DNA of 64,000 nucleotides from Legionella gratiana (GTDB lineage: Bacteria > Pseudomonadota > Gammaproteobacteria > Legionellales > Legionellaceae): the NCBI RefSeq assembly GCF_001467695.1, contig NZ_LNYE01000020.1:195460-259459 (forward strand). The letters are read 5' to 3'. Within the stretch, counting starts at the first letter, position 1; the number at the start of each line of letters is the position of its first letter. Shown here in pieces: positions 27,287 through 36,793 of this stretch. The translations under genes and the position numbers were made by a program. Under the pieces are notes generated by a model that saw only the letters and a list, made by a program, of their open reading frames with translations, searched no databases and was not told where the DNA came from.

Positions 27287-28237
27287 ATGATTTATTCGAA
27301 CATACTTGCGACCATTGGGCATACTCCCGTTGTAAAAATTAATCGCCTCGGTCGTGATCTAGAGTGTGAGCTCTATGCCAAATGTGAATTTTTTAACCCA
27401 GGAGGCTCCGTAAAAGATCGTATTGGGTATGAGATGGTTGTTCATGCTGAACGAGATGGACTCATTAAACCAGGCGATACACTTATAGAGCCCACTTCTG
27501 GGAATACAGGAATAGGTATTGCATTGGCAGGAGCCGTACTTGGCTATAAAGTCATTATCACCATGCCAGAAAAAATGAGCCAAGAAAAGCAATCGGTGCT
27601 CGAACGCTTAGGAGCAACAATTTATCGTACCCCGACTGAAGCTGCTTATAATGATCCCGAAAGCCACATTTCCTTAGCGAAAAGACTACAGGCAGAAATC
27701 CCTAATTCATATATCCTTGATCAATATGCTAACCCTAATAACCCTAACGCTCATTATCGAGGTACAGCCCAAGAAATTATTGATGATTTCGGTAAAGACT
27801 TACACATGATTGTTGCAGGCGTAGGTACTGGCGGCACTATTACTGGTATCGCAAAACGTCTTAAAGAATATAACCCTTCTATTAAAATCATTGGTGTTGA
27901 TCCGGAAGGCTCCATTCTTGGTGGTGGAACTGAAGTCAAGTCTTATCAGGTAGAAGGCATAGGTTATGATTTCTTCCCTGAAGTTTTGAATAATCATTTA
28001 ATCGATAAGTATATTAAAATTAATGACGTCCATTCATTTCAAACAGCAAGAGATTTAATTCGAGAAGAAGGCCTATTAGTAGGAGGCTCTTCTGGTGCTG
28101 CGATGTGGGCTGCACTACAAGCCGCAAAATCCTTAAGTAAGGGACAAAAATGCCTGGTCATTTTACCGGACTCAATTCGTAATTATATGTCTAAATTTGC
28201 CAATGATGAGTGGATGAAAACACAAGGATTTCTCTGA
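27287..28237 (+). CDS. Cystathionine beta-synthase-like PLP enzyme (catalytic core only)
   Basis: 316 residues, fold type II PLP enzyme. PLP Lys is Lys43 in [16 protein letters not shown] and [10 protein letters not shown] are the other cofactor loops. Several stretches resemble eukaryotic cystathionine beta-synthase more than Cys[37 protein letters not shown] and a C-terminal VILPDS-RNYM-KF-ND-WM segment. The haem N-terminal region and C-terminal CBS domains of human CBS are both absent, as in bacterial CBS-type enzymes. Likely makes cystathionine from serine and homocysteine, or acts as cysteine synthase; sequence alone cannot decide. No cystathionine gamma-lyase gene is adjacent. Confidence 0.88.
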   Translation: MIYSNILATIGHTPVVKINRLGRDLECELYAKCEFFNPGGSVKDRIGYEMVVHAERDGLIKPGDTLIEPTSGNTGIGIALAGAVLGYKVIITMPEKMSQEKQSVLERLGATIYRTPTEAAYNDPESHISLAKRLQAEIPNSYILDQYANPNNPNAHYRGTAQEIIDDFGKDLHMIVAGVGTGGTITGIAKRLKEYNPSIKIIGVDPEGSILGGGTEVKSYQVEGIGYDFFPEVLNNHLIDKYIKINDVHSFQTARDLIREEGLLVGGSSGAAMWAALQAAKSLSKGQKCLVILPDSIRNYMSKFANDEWMKTQGFL

Positions 28238-28310
28238 TCCTAATTTAACGCTCTAAAGAAACAGTTCGATATAAAAAATAATGTAACTTTGTATCTCTAA
28301 AATTGGTTTG

Positions 28311-28333
28311 CCGCGGGGTTCAGAACTCCGCGG
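28311..28333. repeat. CCGCGG palindrome
   Basis: CCGCGGGGTTC and GAACTCCGCGG form an almost perfect palindrome after the CBS-like gene. Similar GC-rich CCGCGG islands occur at 22520-22574 and at 56094 in otherwise AT-rich spacers. May act as a terminator stem or be a small repeat. Confidence 0.45.
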
Positions 28334-28351
28334 TACTTGAATTCAAGTGGA

Positions 28352-29377
28352 TTACCTTAATGCGGCTACAGATTGATTTTCTATTTGAGCAAACAGGATA
28401 TCAGGTTCGATCTGCTTTGTACTAATCCAACCAGCTATCGCGTTAGCTAATAATTCTTTTGTATGTTGCTCTTGTTCAACTGGTATATTGGCAATTACTG
28501 GTGCTCTCAACCGATCTAATGTGGATGATAATGAAGTACTGGATGATTGAACCGGTAAAAAAGTAATATAGAGACTGATTAATTGCTCACAAGTTAACTC
28601 ATCAGCAAAAACCATGGATAAAATAGTTTTTCGCCATTGCTCGTAGGATTGCAATAACTCTTTATTATCTTGTGCAATCAGTTTAAACACATCCTCCAGC
28701 GTTCCTTCTTGTTCGCTTATGTCTTCAACAGGCTTAGGTACATTAACTGCTAATTGGCCAACATAAGCAAAATCTTCTTTATGTTTTACAGCAGGAAAAT
28801 ACTTATCGTCTTGAACTTGAATCAGCAAATCAAGCTTAGCAGACCCAGACTCTTCTTCGCCAACGTATATCTCTCTTTTTCTCAGTTCCTTTCCGGGCTC
28901 TTTAAAAGATAAGGTAATCGTAATTCCAAGAGCCTGAGCTAGAGCATTGAAAGCACTCGCAGGGAGTTTAGTCTTAGGATCACGTAAATAATTTTTTACA
29001 GTCTCTGCACTAAATCCATCAAATACTTCACGATATTTTAAAGGATGAGCACATAGTTCATCGATAGTGATCTGGCGTAACACATAAGCCATACACTCAA
29101 CAATCTCTGACTTGCGAGCATTATTAAGTAATATTCCCATCCGCTCTGGCAGCGTTAAAAATGGTTGGCTCGTTATATATCTAGGAAAATAATGATAAAA
29201 ACGCTCTAATATCTTTTTCAAAATTGCGTCATTACCACGCTGGGGGCTATATAAAGCATCAATCAAAGCCACTGCTCCAGCATGGAACTGTTCGTTGCCT
29301 ACATTAATAAAACCATTTTCTCCGCGCGGCTTATGTCCCTGTGCTTTATTACTAAAAAAACCACCCGAACGTCTCAT
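28352..29377 (-). CDS. Unknown protein, possible degenerate OTU-like fold
   Basis: 341 residues from ATG 29377, with GGAGAGA about eight bases upstream; the ATG at 29398 lacks a site. Soluble. N-terminal NVGNEQFHAGAVALIDALY, then YVLRQITIDEL and SAFNALAQALGITITLSF, follow the order seen in OTU cysteine proteases (D-G-x-C-x-F-x-A, an LRxxT helix, then A-L-A-x-x-L-x-I-x-I). If that alignment is right the catalytic Cys is Gln or Glu, so it would be inactive. I hold this weakly. The C-terminal half is helical and unrecognised. Effector-like because it is accessory and lone, but unproven. Confidence 0.7.
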   Translation of the reverse strand: MRRSGGFFSNKAQGHKPRGENGFINVGNEQFHAGAVALIDALYSPQRGNDAILKKILERFYHYFPRYITSQPFLTLPERMGILLNNARKSEIVECMAYVLRQITIDELCAHPLKYREVFDGFSAETVKNYLRDPKTKLPASAFNALAQALGITITLSFKEPGKELRKREIYVGEEESGSAKLDLLIQVQDDKYFPAVKHKEDFAYVGQLAVNVPKPVEDISEQEGTLEDVFKLIAQDNKELLQSYEQWRKTILSMVFADELTCEQLISLYITFLPVQSSSTSLSSTLDRLRAPVIANIPVEQEQHTKELLANAIAGWISTKQIEPDILFAQIENQSVAALR

Positions 29378-29708
29378 AATGCTCTCTCCAACCCCCATAT
29401 ATCTCCATTCTAATGAATCAAAATTAAGGAAATATTAACTAATATACATCATGAAATATAATTTTACACTCAACTTTATTTCTAAAATAAAATTATAATA
29501 ATAAAATAGCACTTAATACTATAATTTTATACTGCGTACAATAATTTTACTTATTCACAAAGAAATCCTGATATAGGCTCATCTACTAAGTTTTAGATAA
29601 GGTGCAAGTAAATGAGGCGGAAGAGTGTAGTGGTGATATAGCAAGTCAGTTACCGCTTTATTGAAAAAATGGGATTAAACGAGAAGCTTAAATTTATAAG
29701 GACATACC
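29378..29708. other. AT-rich divergent intergenic region
   Basis: Very AT-rich block (29430-29560) between the divergent unknown gene and the DOT1-like gene. Holds presumably both promoters. No RNA, repeat or frame recognised. Confidence 0.45.
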
Positions 29709-30443
29709 TTGAGCCAGTTGACACTTTATTTCTGCCTACTTTTTGTGTTCCTAGTACCTCTATTTTATTTTCATCATAAAAAGCGACACTTTCAAATCAA
29801 ACATTGGCAAGAGTCGTTAAATCTACAAGAGCATGCACAAATTTTCCATCAACTTTATCAAACATCCAATGGTTTTATCTTATCGCAAAATGCGCGACGA
29901 AGACACGACGCAATGGAGTATTCTTATGGTGAAATTGAATTTTTCTCATTTATCGCACTGTTATCGCTAGTAGATCTAAATGAAAACACCGTCTTTTATG
30001 ATTTAGGATCTGGAACAGGAAAAGCAGTACTTGCTTGCAGTATGGTATTCTCGGTACATAAAAGTATTGGTATCGAATTATTTCCCGAATTGTATTTACA
30101 CTCCTGCAAGCAAGTAGAACAATTAGCGGCATTGACACAATATGAAGAACAAGCAAAGAGAATTAAGTTTATTTTAGGTGATTTTCTCAAAGCAAACTTA
30201 AATGATGCAACGATTATTTTCATTAACTCTACTGCCTTTTTTGGTCCAACCTGGGAAAAACTATGTTCTAAAATCGATCGTTTGCCACACCTCAACACAA
30301 TAATTACAATCAGTAAACCCCTATCTTGTACTCATTTTAGACTGCTGAGACACACGAAAGTAGAAATGAGCTGGGGAGTCGTTTCTGCTTATATTCATAC
30401 TCGAAAAACATATTTAACTAACTGTCTTGAAAATATTGAATAA
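29709..30443 (+). CDS. DOT1-like SAM methyltransferase with N-terminal membrane anchor
   Basis: 244 residues from TTG 29709; AAGGA six bases upstream supports it. Residues 5-20 form a hydrophobic segment. The methyltransferase part matches the DOT1 histone-methyltransferase pattern in order: YGEIEFFSF before the SAM loop, DLGSGTGKAVL (Asp98 region), G-I-E-L for the acidic ribose-binding residue, ILGDFL, then IIFINSTAFFG where DOT1 has the VFVNNFAFG-type substrate motif, and ISKPL. The regular DOT1 Asn-Asn pair reads Asn-Ser here. Target unknown; membrane anchoring would argue against a nuclear role. DOT1-like proteins of this size occur in some bacteria. Confidence 0.85.
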   Translation: MSQLTLYFCLLFVFLVPLFYFHHKKRHFQIKHWQESLNLQEHAQIFHQLYQTSNGFILSQNARRRHDAMEYSYGEIEFFSFIALLSLVDLNENTVFYDLGSGTGKAVLACSMVFSVHKSIGIELFPELYLHSCKQVEQLAALTQYEEQAKRIKFILGDFLKANLNDATIIFINSTAFFGPTWEKLCSKIDRLPHLNTIITISKPLSCTHFRLLRHTKVEMSWGVVSAYIHTRKTYLTNCLENIE

Positions 30444-30540
30444 ATTTTTTACCCGTCTATACTTATAAGTATGGAACAATTGTCAGCGCCGAATCGTTAC
30501 TGGTGGCAGACTTTGAAACATGCGACAACAAGGGGTGGGT

Positions 30541-30849
30541 ATGATTAAATCGGAACTCATTGAACACATCGCTGCTCGAATGACGCATCTTACTGAAAAA
30601 CAAGTAGCTGATGGCATAAATAGAATACTTGAATTAATGAGTGAAGCACTCATTAAAAATCAGAGAATAGAAATTCGAGGCTTTGGTAGTTTTTCTCTTC
30701 ATTATCGTCCACCACGCAATGCTCACAATCCCAAAACCGGGGAAAAAGTAGTGACTACAGCCAAATATAGTCCTCACTTCAAACCAGGAAAAGAATTACG
30801 TGAGCGCGTTGATGCTTCACGCGATAAGTATGAGCTGCCCGAAGAGTAA
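30541..30849 (+). CDS. ihfB: Integration host factor beta subunit
   Basis: DNA-bending HU-family protein. 102 residues from ATG 30541 with AAGGGG upstream; earlier in-frame ATG at 30520 is disfavoured. [28 protein letters not shown] and the arm sequence NPKTGEKV with [12 protein letters not shown] match IHF-beta rather than HU or IHF-alpha. The Pro at the arm tip (R-x-P-R-N-x-x-N-P) is present. IHF regulates transmissive-phase genes in L. pneumophila. Here downstream of the DOT1-like gene rather than rpsA. Confidence 0.94.
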   Translation: MIKSELIEHIAARMTHLTEKQVADGINRILELMSEALIKNQRIEIRGFGSFSLHYRPPRNAHNPKTGEKVVTTAKYSPHFKPGKELRERVDASRDKYELPEE

Positions 30850-30938
30850 CAGGCCAACTTGATGATCTACTGGCCCTCCTGTGCGTCACCGCTCAAGGGG
30901 GCTCTTTATTCATACACAAACAAATCATTTAACTTTAA

Positions 30939-31505
30939 TCAAGCTCTAGGTAAAGTCACTCCCGTTTGCCCCTGATATTTCCCATTGCGATCACGGTATG
31001 AAACAGCGCAAACCTCTGTAGCCTCTAAAAACAACATCTGTGCCACACCTTCATTTGCATAAATTTTTGCAGGTAGCGTTGTAGTATTTGAAAACTCTAA
31101 AGTTACATGCCCTTCCCATTCGGGCTCCAAAGGAGTCACATTAACAATAATTCCACAACGTGCATAAGTAGACTTACCAAGACAAATAGTGAGAACATTA
31201 CGTGGGATACGAAAATACTCTACTGTTCTTGCCAAAGCAAATGAATTGGGTGGGATAATACATACATCGGAATGTACATCAACAAAGCTGTTTTCATCAA
31301 ACGCTTTGGGATCGACAATAGCGGAATTGATATTAGTAAAAATCTTAAATTCATTTGCACAACGAACGTCATAGCCATAGCTCGATACACCATAAGAAAT
31401 AATTCGTCCATTTTCATTTTCACGCATTTGTCTTGGCTGAAATGGAGCTATCATTCCATGTTCCAGCGCCATTTTTTCTATCCATTTATCTGATTTAATT
31501 GACAC
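30939..31505 (-). CDS. dcd: dCTP deaminase
   Basis: Converts dCTP to dUTP for thymidylate synthesis. 188 residues, family length. [12 protein letters not shown], then [45 protein letters not shown] core (short pieces: [17 protein letters not shown]) and [12 protein letters not shown] at the C-terminus, the full Dcd signature. Convergent with ihfB. Confidence 0.96.
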   Translation of the reverse strand: MSIKSDKWIEKMALEHGMIAPFQPRQMRENENGRIISYGVSSYGYDVRCANEFKIFTNINSAIVDPKAFDENSFVDVHSDVCIIPPNSFALARTVEYFRIPRNVLTICLGKSTYARCGIIVNVTPLEPEWEGHVTLEFSNTTTLPAKIYANEGVAQMLFLEATEVCAVSYRDRNGKYQGQTGVTLPRA

Positions 31506-31672
31506 AATAGTACCTCATCACTCATCAAAAGAATGAGTTCTATCATAAATGTTACACAAACGAAAGAATGTTTGCTTATACTTATTAATATGAATTTCAT
31601 AATTCCTTCAGTAATAAAAGGAAAACAACGTCAGAAATATCATTTTTATTCTCTTATTCAAAAGGTTAAGAA

Positions 31673-32626
31673 GTGAAAATAAAAAAAATTCAAGAAATTG
31701 ACTATCAATATGGGCAAGAAGAAAGTCTCAAAAAACTTCTTTATCGCTCAAAAGAGCCCATCGTATTAAAAATTGAATCTTTTAGTGAAAAATACAATTT
31801 AGATTATTTTGAAAAACTGCTGTGTGGAGAAATTGGGTATGATACTTACGAAAATAATCTTTGGAAGTCTTATCAATCCAACAATTATGAAACCGTAATA
31901 AAGCAAATGAAAAACAATATGGCCTATAGAATTTTTGGACTCATTCTCCCTAGACAACTTTCTGCTGAGATTGAAAATCATGTACCGCTTTGGCAAAAAA
32001 TTCCACTGCGCCCAAGATACTTTAATAAGAAATTAAAAGTGGCTTATTTTCTCGGAGGTAAAGGTGCTCATACAGAGATACATTTTGACAGAGAACATTG
32101 TTGTATTCTGCACTTATGTTTAAGTGGAAAAAAGCAATTCTTATTATTTACCGAAGATCAAAACAAATATATTTATAAACTACCCTATATTGGTGATAGC
32201 TTAATTGAATTTGGCTACCCATGGGATGCGCTATGTCATCAATTTCCGCGATTAAATCAAGCGGAGGGATATAATATCATTCTTGAACCTGGAGACATGC
32301 TATTCTTGCCGAAGAATTGTTGGCACTATACAACCTATCTTGAAGCTTCAGCAGCAGCTAGTTATGTGTTCTATCCTAATAAACTTCTTCAATTTTATGG
32401 ATATTTTACAGGTTATTTCTTTATGGGGTATAAAGAAGCAAACGGTTTTAAAATTGCTGATTGGCCATTTTTTAAAAAATTTAGCGAGCGTTATGCAGTG
32501 GCAGAAGGAAAAAAAAAGTTTTTATTTAAACTAATTGAGGTAATTTCTTACGCATTTTTGTTACCTATAATAAGCATTATTACTAAAATTTCATTTCTCC
32601 TAAAACCACGCCGAACTTTTTATTAA
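31673..32626 (+). CDS. JmjC/cupin-like FIH-type 2OG oxygenase, paralogue B
   Basis: 317 residues from GTG 31673 (AAGG eight bases upstream). Paralogue of the gene at 14.6 kb, with metal ligands at the same positions: His137-Phe-Asp139 and His218 in GDMLFLPKNCWHY, and LSGKKQFLLF between. The N-terminal ~120 residues are also shared (IDYQYGQEE against IDYEYGYEE). The C-terminus has hydrophobic stretches (FTGYFFMGY, ISYAFLLPIISIITKI) consistent with membrane association. It lacks the longer Lys-rich tail of paralogue A. Substrate unknown. Divergent from dcd, standing alone. Confidence 0.83.
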   Translation: MKIKKIQEIDYQYGQEESLKKLLYRSKEPIVLKIESFSEKYNLDYFEKLLCGEIGYDTYENNLWKSYQSNNYETVIKQMKNNMAYRIFGLILPRQLSAEIENHVPLWQKIPLRPRYFNKKLKVAYFLGGKGAHTEIHFDREHCCILHLCLSGKKQFLLFTEDQNKYIYKLPYIGDSLIEFGYPWDALCHQFPRLNQAEGYNIILEPGDMLFLPKNCWHYTTYLEASAAASYVFYPNKLLQFYGYFTGYFFMGYKEANGFKIADWPFFKKFSERYAVAEGKKKFLFKLIEVISYAFLLPIISIITKISFLLKPRRTFY

Positions 32627-32676
32627 TTTTCAGCAAAACACTACTTGCATTTCTAACAACTCCTAATGGATATCGT

Positions 32677-33432
32677 TTATTTTTTTGCTGCCATATTCGC
32701 TAAAATATCTCCTAATTCCATGGGCATTGGGAAAATTATAGTTGAGTTATTATTGTTAGTCGCTATCTGAGACAAAGTTTGTAAATAACGTAATTGCATG
32801 GCCTGAGGTTGTTGTGCTAAAACTTGCGCTGCTTGTAATAATTTTGCTGAAGCTTGTAATTCACCTTCCGCATGAATCACTTTGGCCCTTCTTTCACGTT
32901 CTGCCTCAGCTTGTCGAGCAATCGCTCTTATCATACTTTCATCCAAATCTACTCGTTTAATTTCAACATTTGAAACTTTGATTCCCCAATTGTCTGCTTG
33001 AGCATCTATTATTTTTTGAACATTACTATTTAATCGTTCCCGTTCAGAGAGCATTTCGTCCAATTCATGCTGTCCCAGAACTGAACGCAAGGTAGTTTGT
33101 GCTAACTGACTGGTTGCCTCATAATAATTCGCCACCTGGATAATCGCATTTTCTGGTGTTACTACTCGAAAATATAAAACAGCATTTACCCTTACTGAAA
33201 CATTATCTTTGGATATTACATCTTGGCTTGGCACATCCATCACTATGGTCCGTAAATCAACACGTACTACTTGTTGGATTATAGGAATAACAATAATCAA
33301 TCCTGGACCTTTGACTCGCCAAAAACGTCCTAGCATAAATACAACACCACGCTCATATTCTCTAAAAACCTTAATTGCAGAGGCTAAGAACATAATAGCT
33401 AATACTAAAATAATTATGAAAAAGGGACCCAT
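32677..33432 (-). CDS. Slipin/stomatin-like SPFH membrane protein
   Basis: 251 residues. One N-terminal membrane hairpin or TM helix (about 1-20), then the SPFH domain ([39 protein letters not shown]) and a short coiled coil ([15 protein letters not shown]). Starts one base after the NfeD stop with its ribosome site GGAGAG inside nfeD, so co-translated. Known NfeD-slipin pairs form a membrane quality-control or microdomain unit, with NfeD cleaving the C-terminus of its slipin partner in archaea. Confidence 0.93.
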   Translation of the reverse strand: MGPFFIIILVLAIMFLASAIKVFREYERGVVFMLGRFWRVKGPGLIIVIPIIQQVVRVDLRTIVMDVPSQDVISKDNVSVRVNAVLYFRVVTPENAIIQVANYYEATSQLAQTTLRSVLGQHELDEMLSERERLNSNVQKIIDAQADNWGIKVSNVEIKRVDLDESMIRAIARQAEAERERRAKVIHAEGELQASAKLLQAAQVLAQQPQAMQLRYLQTLSQIATNNNNSTIIFPMPMELGDILANMAAKK

Positions 33433-33433
33433 T

Positions 33434-34789
33434 TTACTCTCCTTGACTCTTCAAATCCTCTTCAACCTCCAGCACAAGACCCGATGCTTTGATTACTTTT
33501 ATTGGCTTATTCGCTGCGATAAATTCTTGGGAACGAACACTCCAGATTTCTCCGCGAATAATCGCCTGCCCTTCTTGATCAATATCACCAAGTGCTCTGC
33601 CTTTGGCTCCCACCAAAACATCTAATCCATGTTTAACACTTTGGCGTCTTGCTTTTAAAGCGACACCTAATAGGACTATAAAAAGCAATATATTCACTAA
33701 AGCCATTGCCCATATCACAGACCAAGCTATTTGATACATTTCATTATGAGTATCAAATAGCATAATAGAACCGAGAACAAAAGCTATAGTACCACCACTG
33801 CCTAATGCCCCATACGCAGGCATAAATGCCTCTGCAATAATAAAGAATAGACCTAATATAATAAGGAAAAAGCCTGCATAATTAATTGGCAATAATTGCA
33901 GCGCATAGAGGGCAATGCATAAAGATATAGCGCCAATTACCCCTGGCAATACATGTCCTGGATTTACTAATTCAAAGAAAATACCATATATTCCAAGCAA
34001 AAGAAGAAGATATGCTAACGTTGGCACAGTAATCAATGATAAAAAGCGTGTACGCCAATCCGGATTAATAACTTCAATTTGGGGATTACTTGTATTTAAT
34101 ATTATTTTTTGACCATTCTGCATCACAGCTATGCCATTCAACTGCGATAACAAATCTTTTTCATCAGCTGCAATATAATTTATTACTCCTTCTTTTAAAG
34201 CTTCTGTTGAAGTTAATGTCGCTGCATTTAAAACTGCTTTTTGTGCAAAAACAGGATCTCGTCCTCTTAACTGTGCTAAAGTACGGATTGTTGCCAGTGC
34301 ATCATTGGTCATTTTTTCTTTTCTTGTTGATTGTTTTTTTGCATCACTCTCATCTACAAATCCTAGTTCATTTAAACTCACAGGACTTGCTGCACCCAAT
34401 TGTGTTCCAGGAGCCATAGCAGCTAATGTGCTGGCATAAAGTATATAAGTGCCTGCGCTTGCAGCTCGCGCACCTTTTGGACTTACATAAGTAACGATAG
34501 GCACTTTGGATGATAAAAATTTTTGTATTATAGTTCGCGTTGCTTCATCAAGCCCACCAGGGGTATCAAGAGTAATTAAAATCAGATCCGCATGCTGTGC
34601 ATTATCAATAGTACGAACAATATAGTCTGCTGTAGCTGGTCCAATTGCTCCCTTAATATTTAATGCAACAATTCTTGCCGCATAAACAGCTGAACTATTA
34701 ATAAATAAAATCAAGATGAGGATACTAAATCCTGATATCCTTATAACGGTTGGCATAGATATAGATCTTGGCATTGTGATTTTGCACAC
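33434..34789 (-). CDS. NfeD-family membrane serine protease
   Basis: 451 residues. Signal peptide, then a ClpP-class protease domain (about 45-235: [22 protein letters not shown] with the candidate Ser nucleophile), a TM block (about 255-370) and a C-terminal OB-fold NfeD domain ([28 protein letters not shown]). The start is uncertain: GTG 34789 has GGGA seven bases upstream; ATG 34774 also fits. Long-type NfeD paired with the downstream slipin. Confidence 0.92.
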   Translation of the reverse strand: MCKITMPRSISMPTVIRISGFSILILILFINSSAVYAARIVALNIKGAIGPATADYIVRTIDNAQHADLILITLDTPGGLDEATRTIIQKFLSSKVPIVTYVSPKGARAASAGTYILYASTLAAMAPGTQLGAASPVSLNELGFVDESDAKKQSTRKEKMTNDALATIRTLAQLRGRDPVFAQKAVLNAATLTSTEALKEGVINYIAADEKDLLSQLNGIAVMQNGQKIILNTSNPQIEVINPDWRTRFLSLITVPTLAYLLLLLGIYGIFFELVNPGHVLPGVIGAISLCIALYALQLLPINYAGFFLIILGLFFIIAEAFMPAYGALGSGGTIAFVLGSIMLFDTHNEMYQIAWSVIWAMALVNILLFIVLLGVALKARRQSVKHGLDVLVGAKGRALGDIDQEGQAIIRGEIWSVRSQEFIAANKPIKVIKASGLVLEVEEDLKSQGE

Positions 34790-34914
34790 ACGCTTATCCC
34801 TTTCAAAGACTCTATAAGTTAAAAGATAGCACAGATTGCTTGATTGTTAATCTTCTTATTTGAAATGGATTTTGGCTTAGCCAATTCTAGCGTGCAACGA
34901 TCACCACTATAATT

Positions 34915-34956
34915 TGACCTAAAAAAGCAGTTGGGTCGGTAAAGAGCGAGTTCAGA
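34915..34956 (+). repeat. Dispersed repeat AAAAAGCAGTTGGGTCGGTA, copy 1
   Basis: The 20-base core and the following AG-GAG-GAG-like bases recur at 43144-43185 in the same orientation. Both are in spacers next to convergent or divergent genes. Function unknown; probably a dispersed intergenic repeat. Confidence 0.55.
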
Positions 34957-35013
34957 TGCTGAGCCTGAGTACTTTCTAGCACTCAGGCTGCTTATAAGAT
35001 GTATGATATTTTA

Positions 35014-36606
35014 TTAGAAGTAAACTCCAATTTGTGCTGATACGGTATCAGCAGTGCCACCTGTGCCTAAAGTAGGTGCATTTACAAGACCAGGAGGAGC
35101 TGCTCCATTTGCAAAGTCATTTGCGCTATAATCTATTTCGTGTCGGTATTCAATACTTTCTACAGTATCTTTCCAAATTGAAATGTTAAATACACCGATA
35201 AAACGATGTTGAGGCAAATTGAGCGCCAATGCATCTTTAGTCCATTGATAACCCACGCCAATAGATGAAGGTCTATTGAATGCTCTAAAGGTCATATCAA
35301 TCTCTGTTTGCAATGCCTGTGGTTTTGCACCACGTCCGTTAAAACTTAAATCCTGTACCCTAAATGCCTGCGTTGTACCCACCCATTCTGCAGCGACATT
35401 GAAGCGGTCATATCCCATATTTCCATAAACATCTACGGCTTGAGTTTTTCGCACTGCTTCATTCCCGTTAAGTAAGGAACCAAAACCGCCAAAAGTACCT
35501 GGATTCGCTGCCGTGCTCTGCATTCCTGCTGCATCATCTATGGAGCTAATATAACTTGCTCCTACTTCACCTCTAATATCATTATGTGCAAAACTGTAAC
35601 CTGCATTTGCACCGCCTACCCCAGCCCGTCCTAGTGTCGTATCGCTTCTATAAATATAGGTTGCCACAAATGGTCCTGAATCTCCTTGAGACTTGTACCC
35701 TAAAATGAAAGGTCTGGTTTTAGTTCGTGCTAGGTTTAACGTTAACGGAGCACTAATCATCGAACTGGAGTAACGTCCAAAAGGAACATACAATTGTCCC
35801 GCTGTAAAATAAAAAGGTGTTTTATCTAAGTTGCCAATGTTCACAAAACCCATATTCAGATTAAATGCTGAATTGTTGATCCTAGGACCAACATCTGGTG
35901 GATTTGAATCATAAGCAATTGCTATGTAAGCCTCAACGTTTTGGTTAAGCGCTGCCGCAACATCCACCTCGCTTGAACCAAGAGTCAAATCAACATTTGT
36001 TCCGCCCACATAATCACTGTTCATCATTCCCACAGGTTCTGCTTTACCACTGATTGCTATTATTGGTCGGTTCGGAATAGGGTATCCCATACTATGATAA
36101 GCTCTATATAATTTTCGACGTTGTTGCATTAAACGAATGTCGCGGTTGATACTTGAAATATTGACAATATAATCAGAACCATCAAATGCGGGACGATCCC
36201 CTAAGTATGGCGAGGCTACCACAGGAGTTCCAGCAATATAGGTAACTACCCGATTATCAGCTACTAAGGCTGTGGGATAAAAACCTATAGATTCTGGGTG
36301 TTCTTCAGGCGTATGAACCGAAATATTGGATGAATGATATTTGATCATCTCTTCTTTCTTACTACGGACATCTCTCTGTTTTTTGACAGGTTTTGACACT
36401 GCTTTGGTGGCTACTGGTTTTGCTACTTTGTTGCTTTGCTTCACTTTATGAGCAACTAGCTCCTTTTGTAAAGCATCTAATTGTGTTTGCAACAGTTGTG
36501 CTTGTTTTTGCAGCTGTGTTATCTGGCGTTGTAGTTGTTGATCATTTTCTGCATAGAGTGGTGATGATAAACAGATCAAAGCCAATAAAACTATTTTGAA
36601 CTTCAT
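35014..36606 (-). CDS. LbtU-family siderophore porin
   Basis: 530 residues. Signal peptide 1-19 (SSPLYAE cleavage), then a Gln/Leu-rich coiled coil (about 22-55: QLQRQITQLQKQAQLLQTQL), a Lys-rich linker, and a large beta-barrel (about 150-530) ending in the outer-membrane C-terminal Phe. The combination of N-terminal coiled coil and barrel matches LbtU, the TonB-independent legiobactin receptor of L. pneumophila; this could be LbtU itself or a paralogue, since no siderophore genes are adjacent. Confidence 0.8.
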   Translation of the reverse strand: MKFKIVLLALICLSSPLYAENDQQLQRQITQLQKQAQLLQTQLDALQKELVAHKVKQSNKVAKPVATKAVSKPVKKQRDVRSKKEEMIKYHSSNISVHTPEEHPESIGFYPTALVADNRVVTYIAGTPVVASPYLGDRPAFDGSDYIVNISSINRDIRLMQQRRKLYRAYHSMGYPIPNRPIIAISGKAEPVGMMNSDYVGGTNVDLTLGSSEVDVAAALNQNVEAYIAIAYDSNPPDVGPRINNSAFNLNMGFVNIGNLDKTPFYFTAGQLYVPFGRYSSSMISAPLTLNLARTKTRPFILGYKSQGDSGPFVATYIYRSDTTLGRAGVGGANAGYSFAHNDIRGEVGASYISSIDDAAGMQSTAANPGTFGGFGSLLNGNEAVRKTQAVDVYGNMGYDRFNVAAEWVGTTQAFRVQDLSFNGRGAKPQALQTEIDMTFRAFNRPSSIGVGYQWTKDALALNLPQHRFIGVFNISIWKDTVESIEYRHEIDYSANDFANGAAPPGLVNAPTLGTGGTADTVSAQIGVYF

Positions 36607-36726
36607 TCGGTACTCCTGTTTATTATTTTTACTTCCACATCGGGAGGGGGAGAAATTATATCTTGGGAAATGGAAACTTCCTAGTCATTTTATTATAAAT
36701 TTGCATAATTTTTGTTACTATAAATC

Positions 36727-36754
36727 AAAAAAAACCCATAATTTATGGGTTTTT
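36727..36754 (-). terminator. Terminator of the downstream MOMP-like gene
   Basis: Read on the minus strand, AAAACCCATA-AAT-TATGGGT followed by seven T residues, about 40 bases after the stop of the MOMP-like gene at 36794. Symmetric enough to act on both strands. Confidence 0.8.
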
Positions 36755-36793
36755 ATTTTGAATTCTGCCGCTACACAGAGTAGCGTAGTTGGG

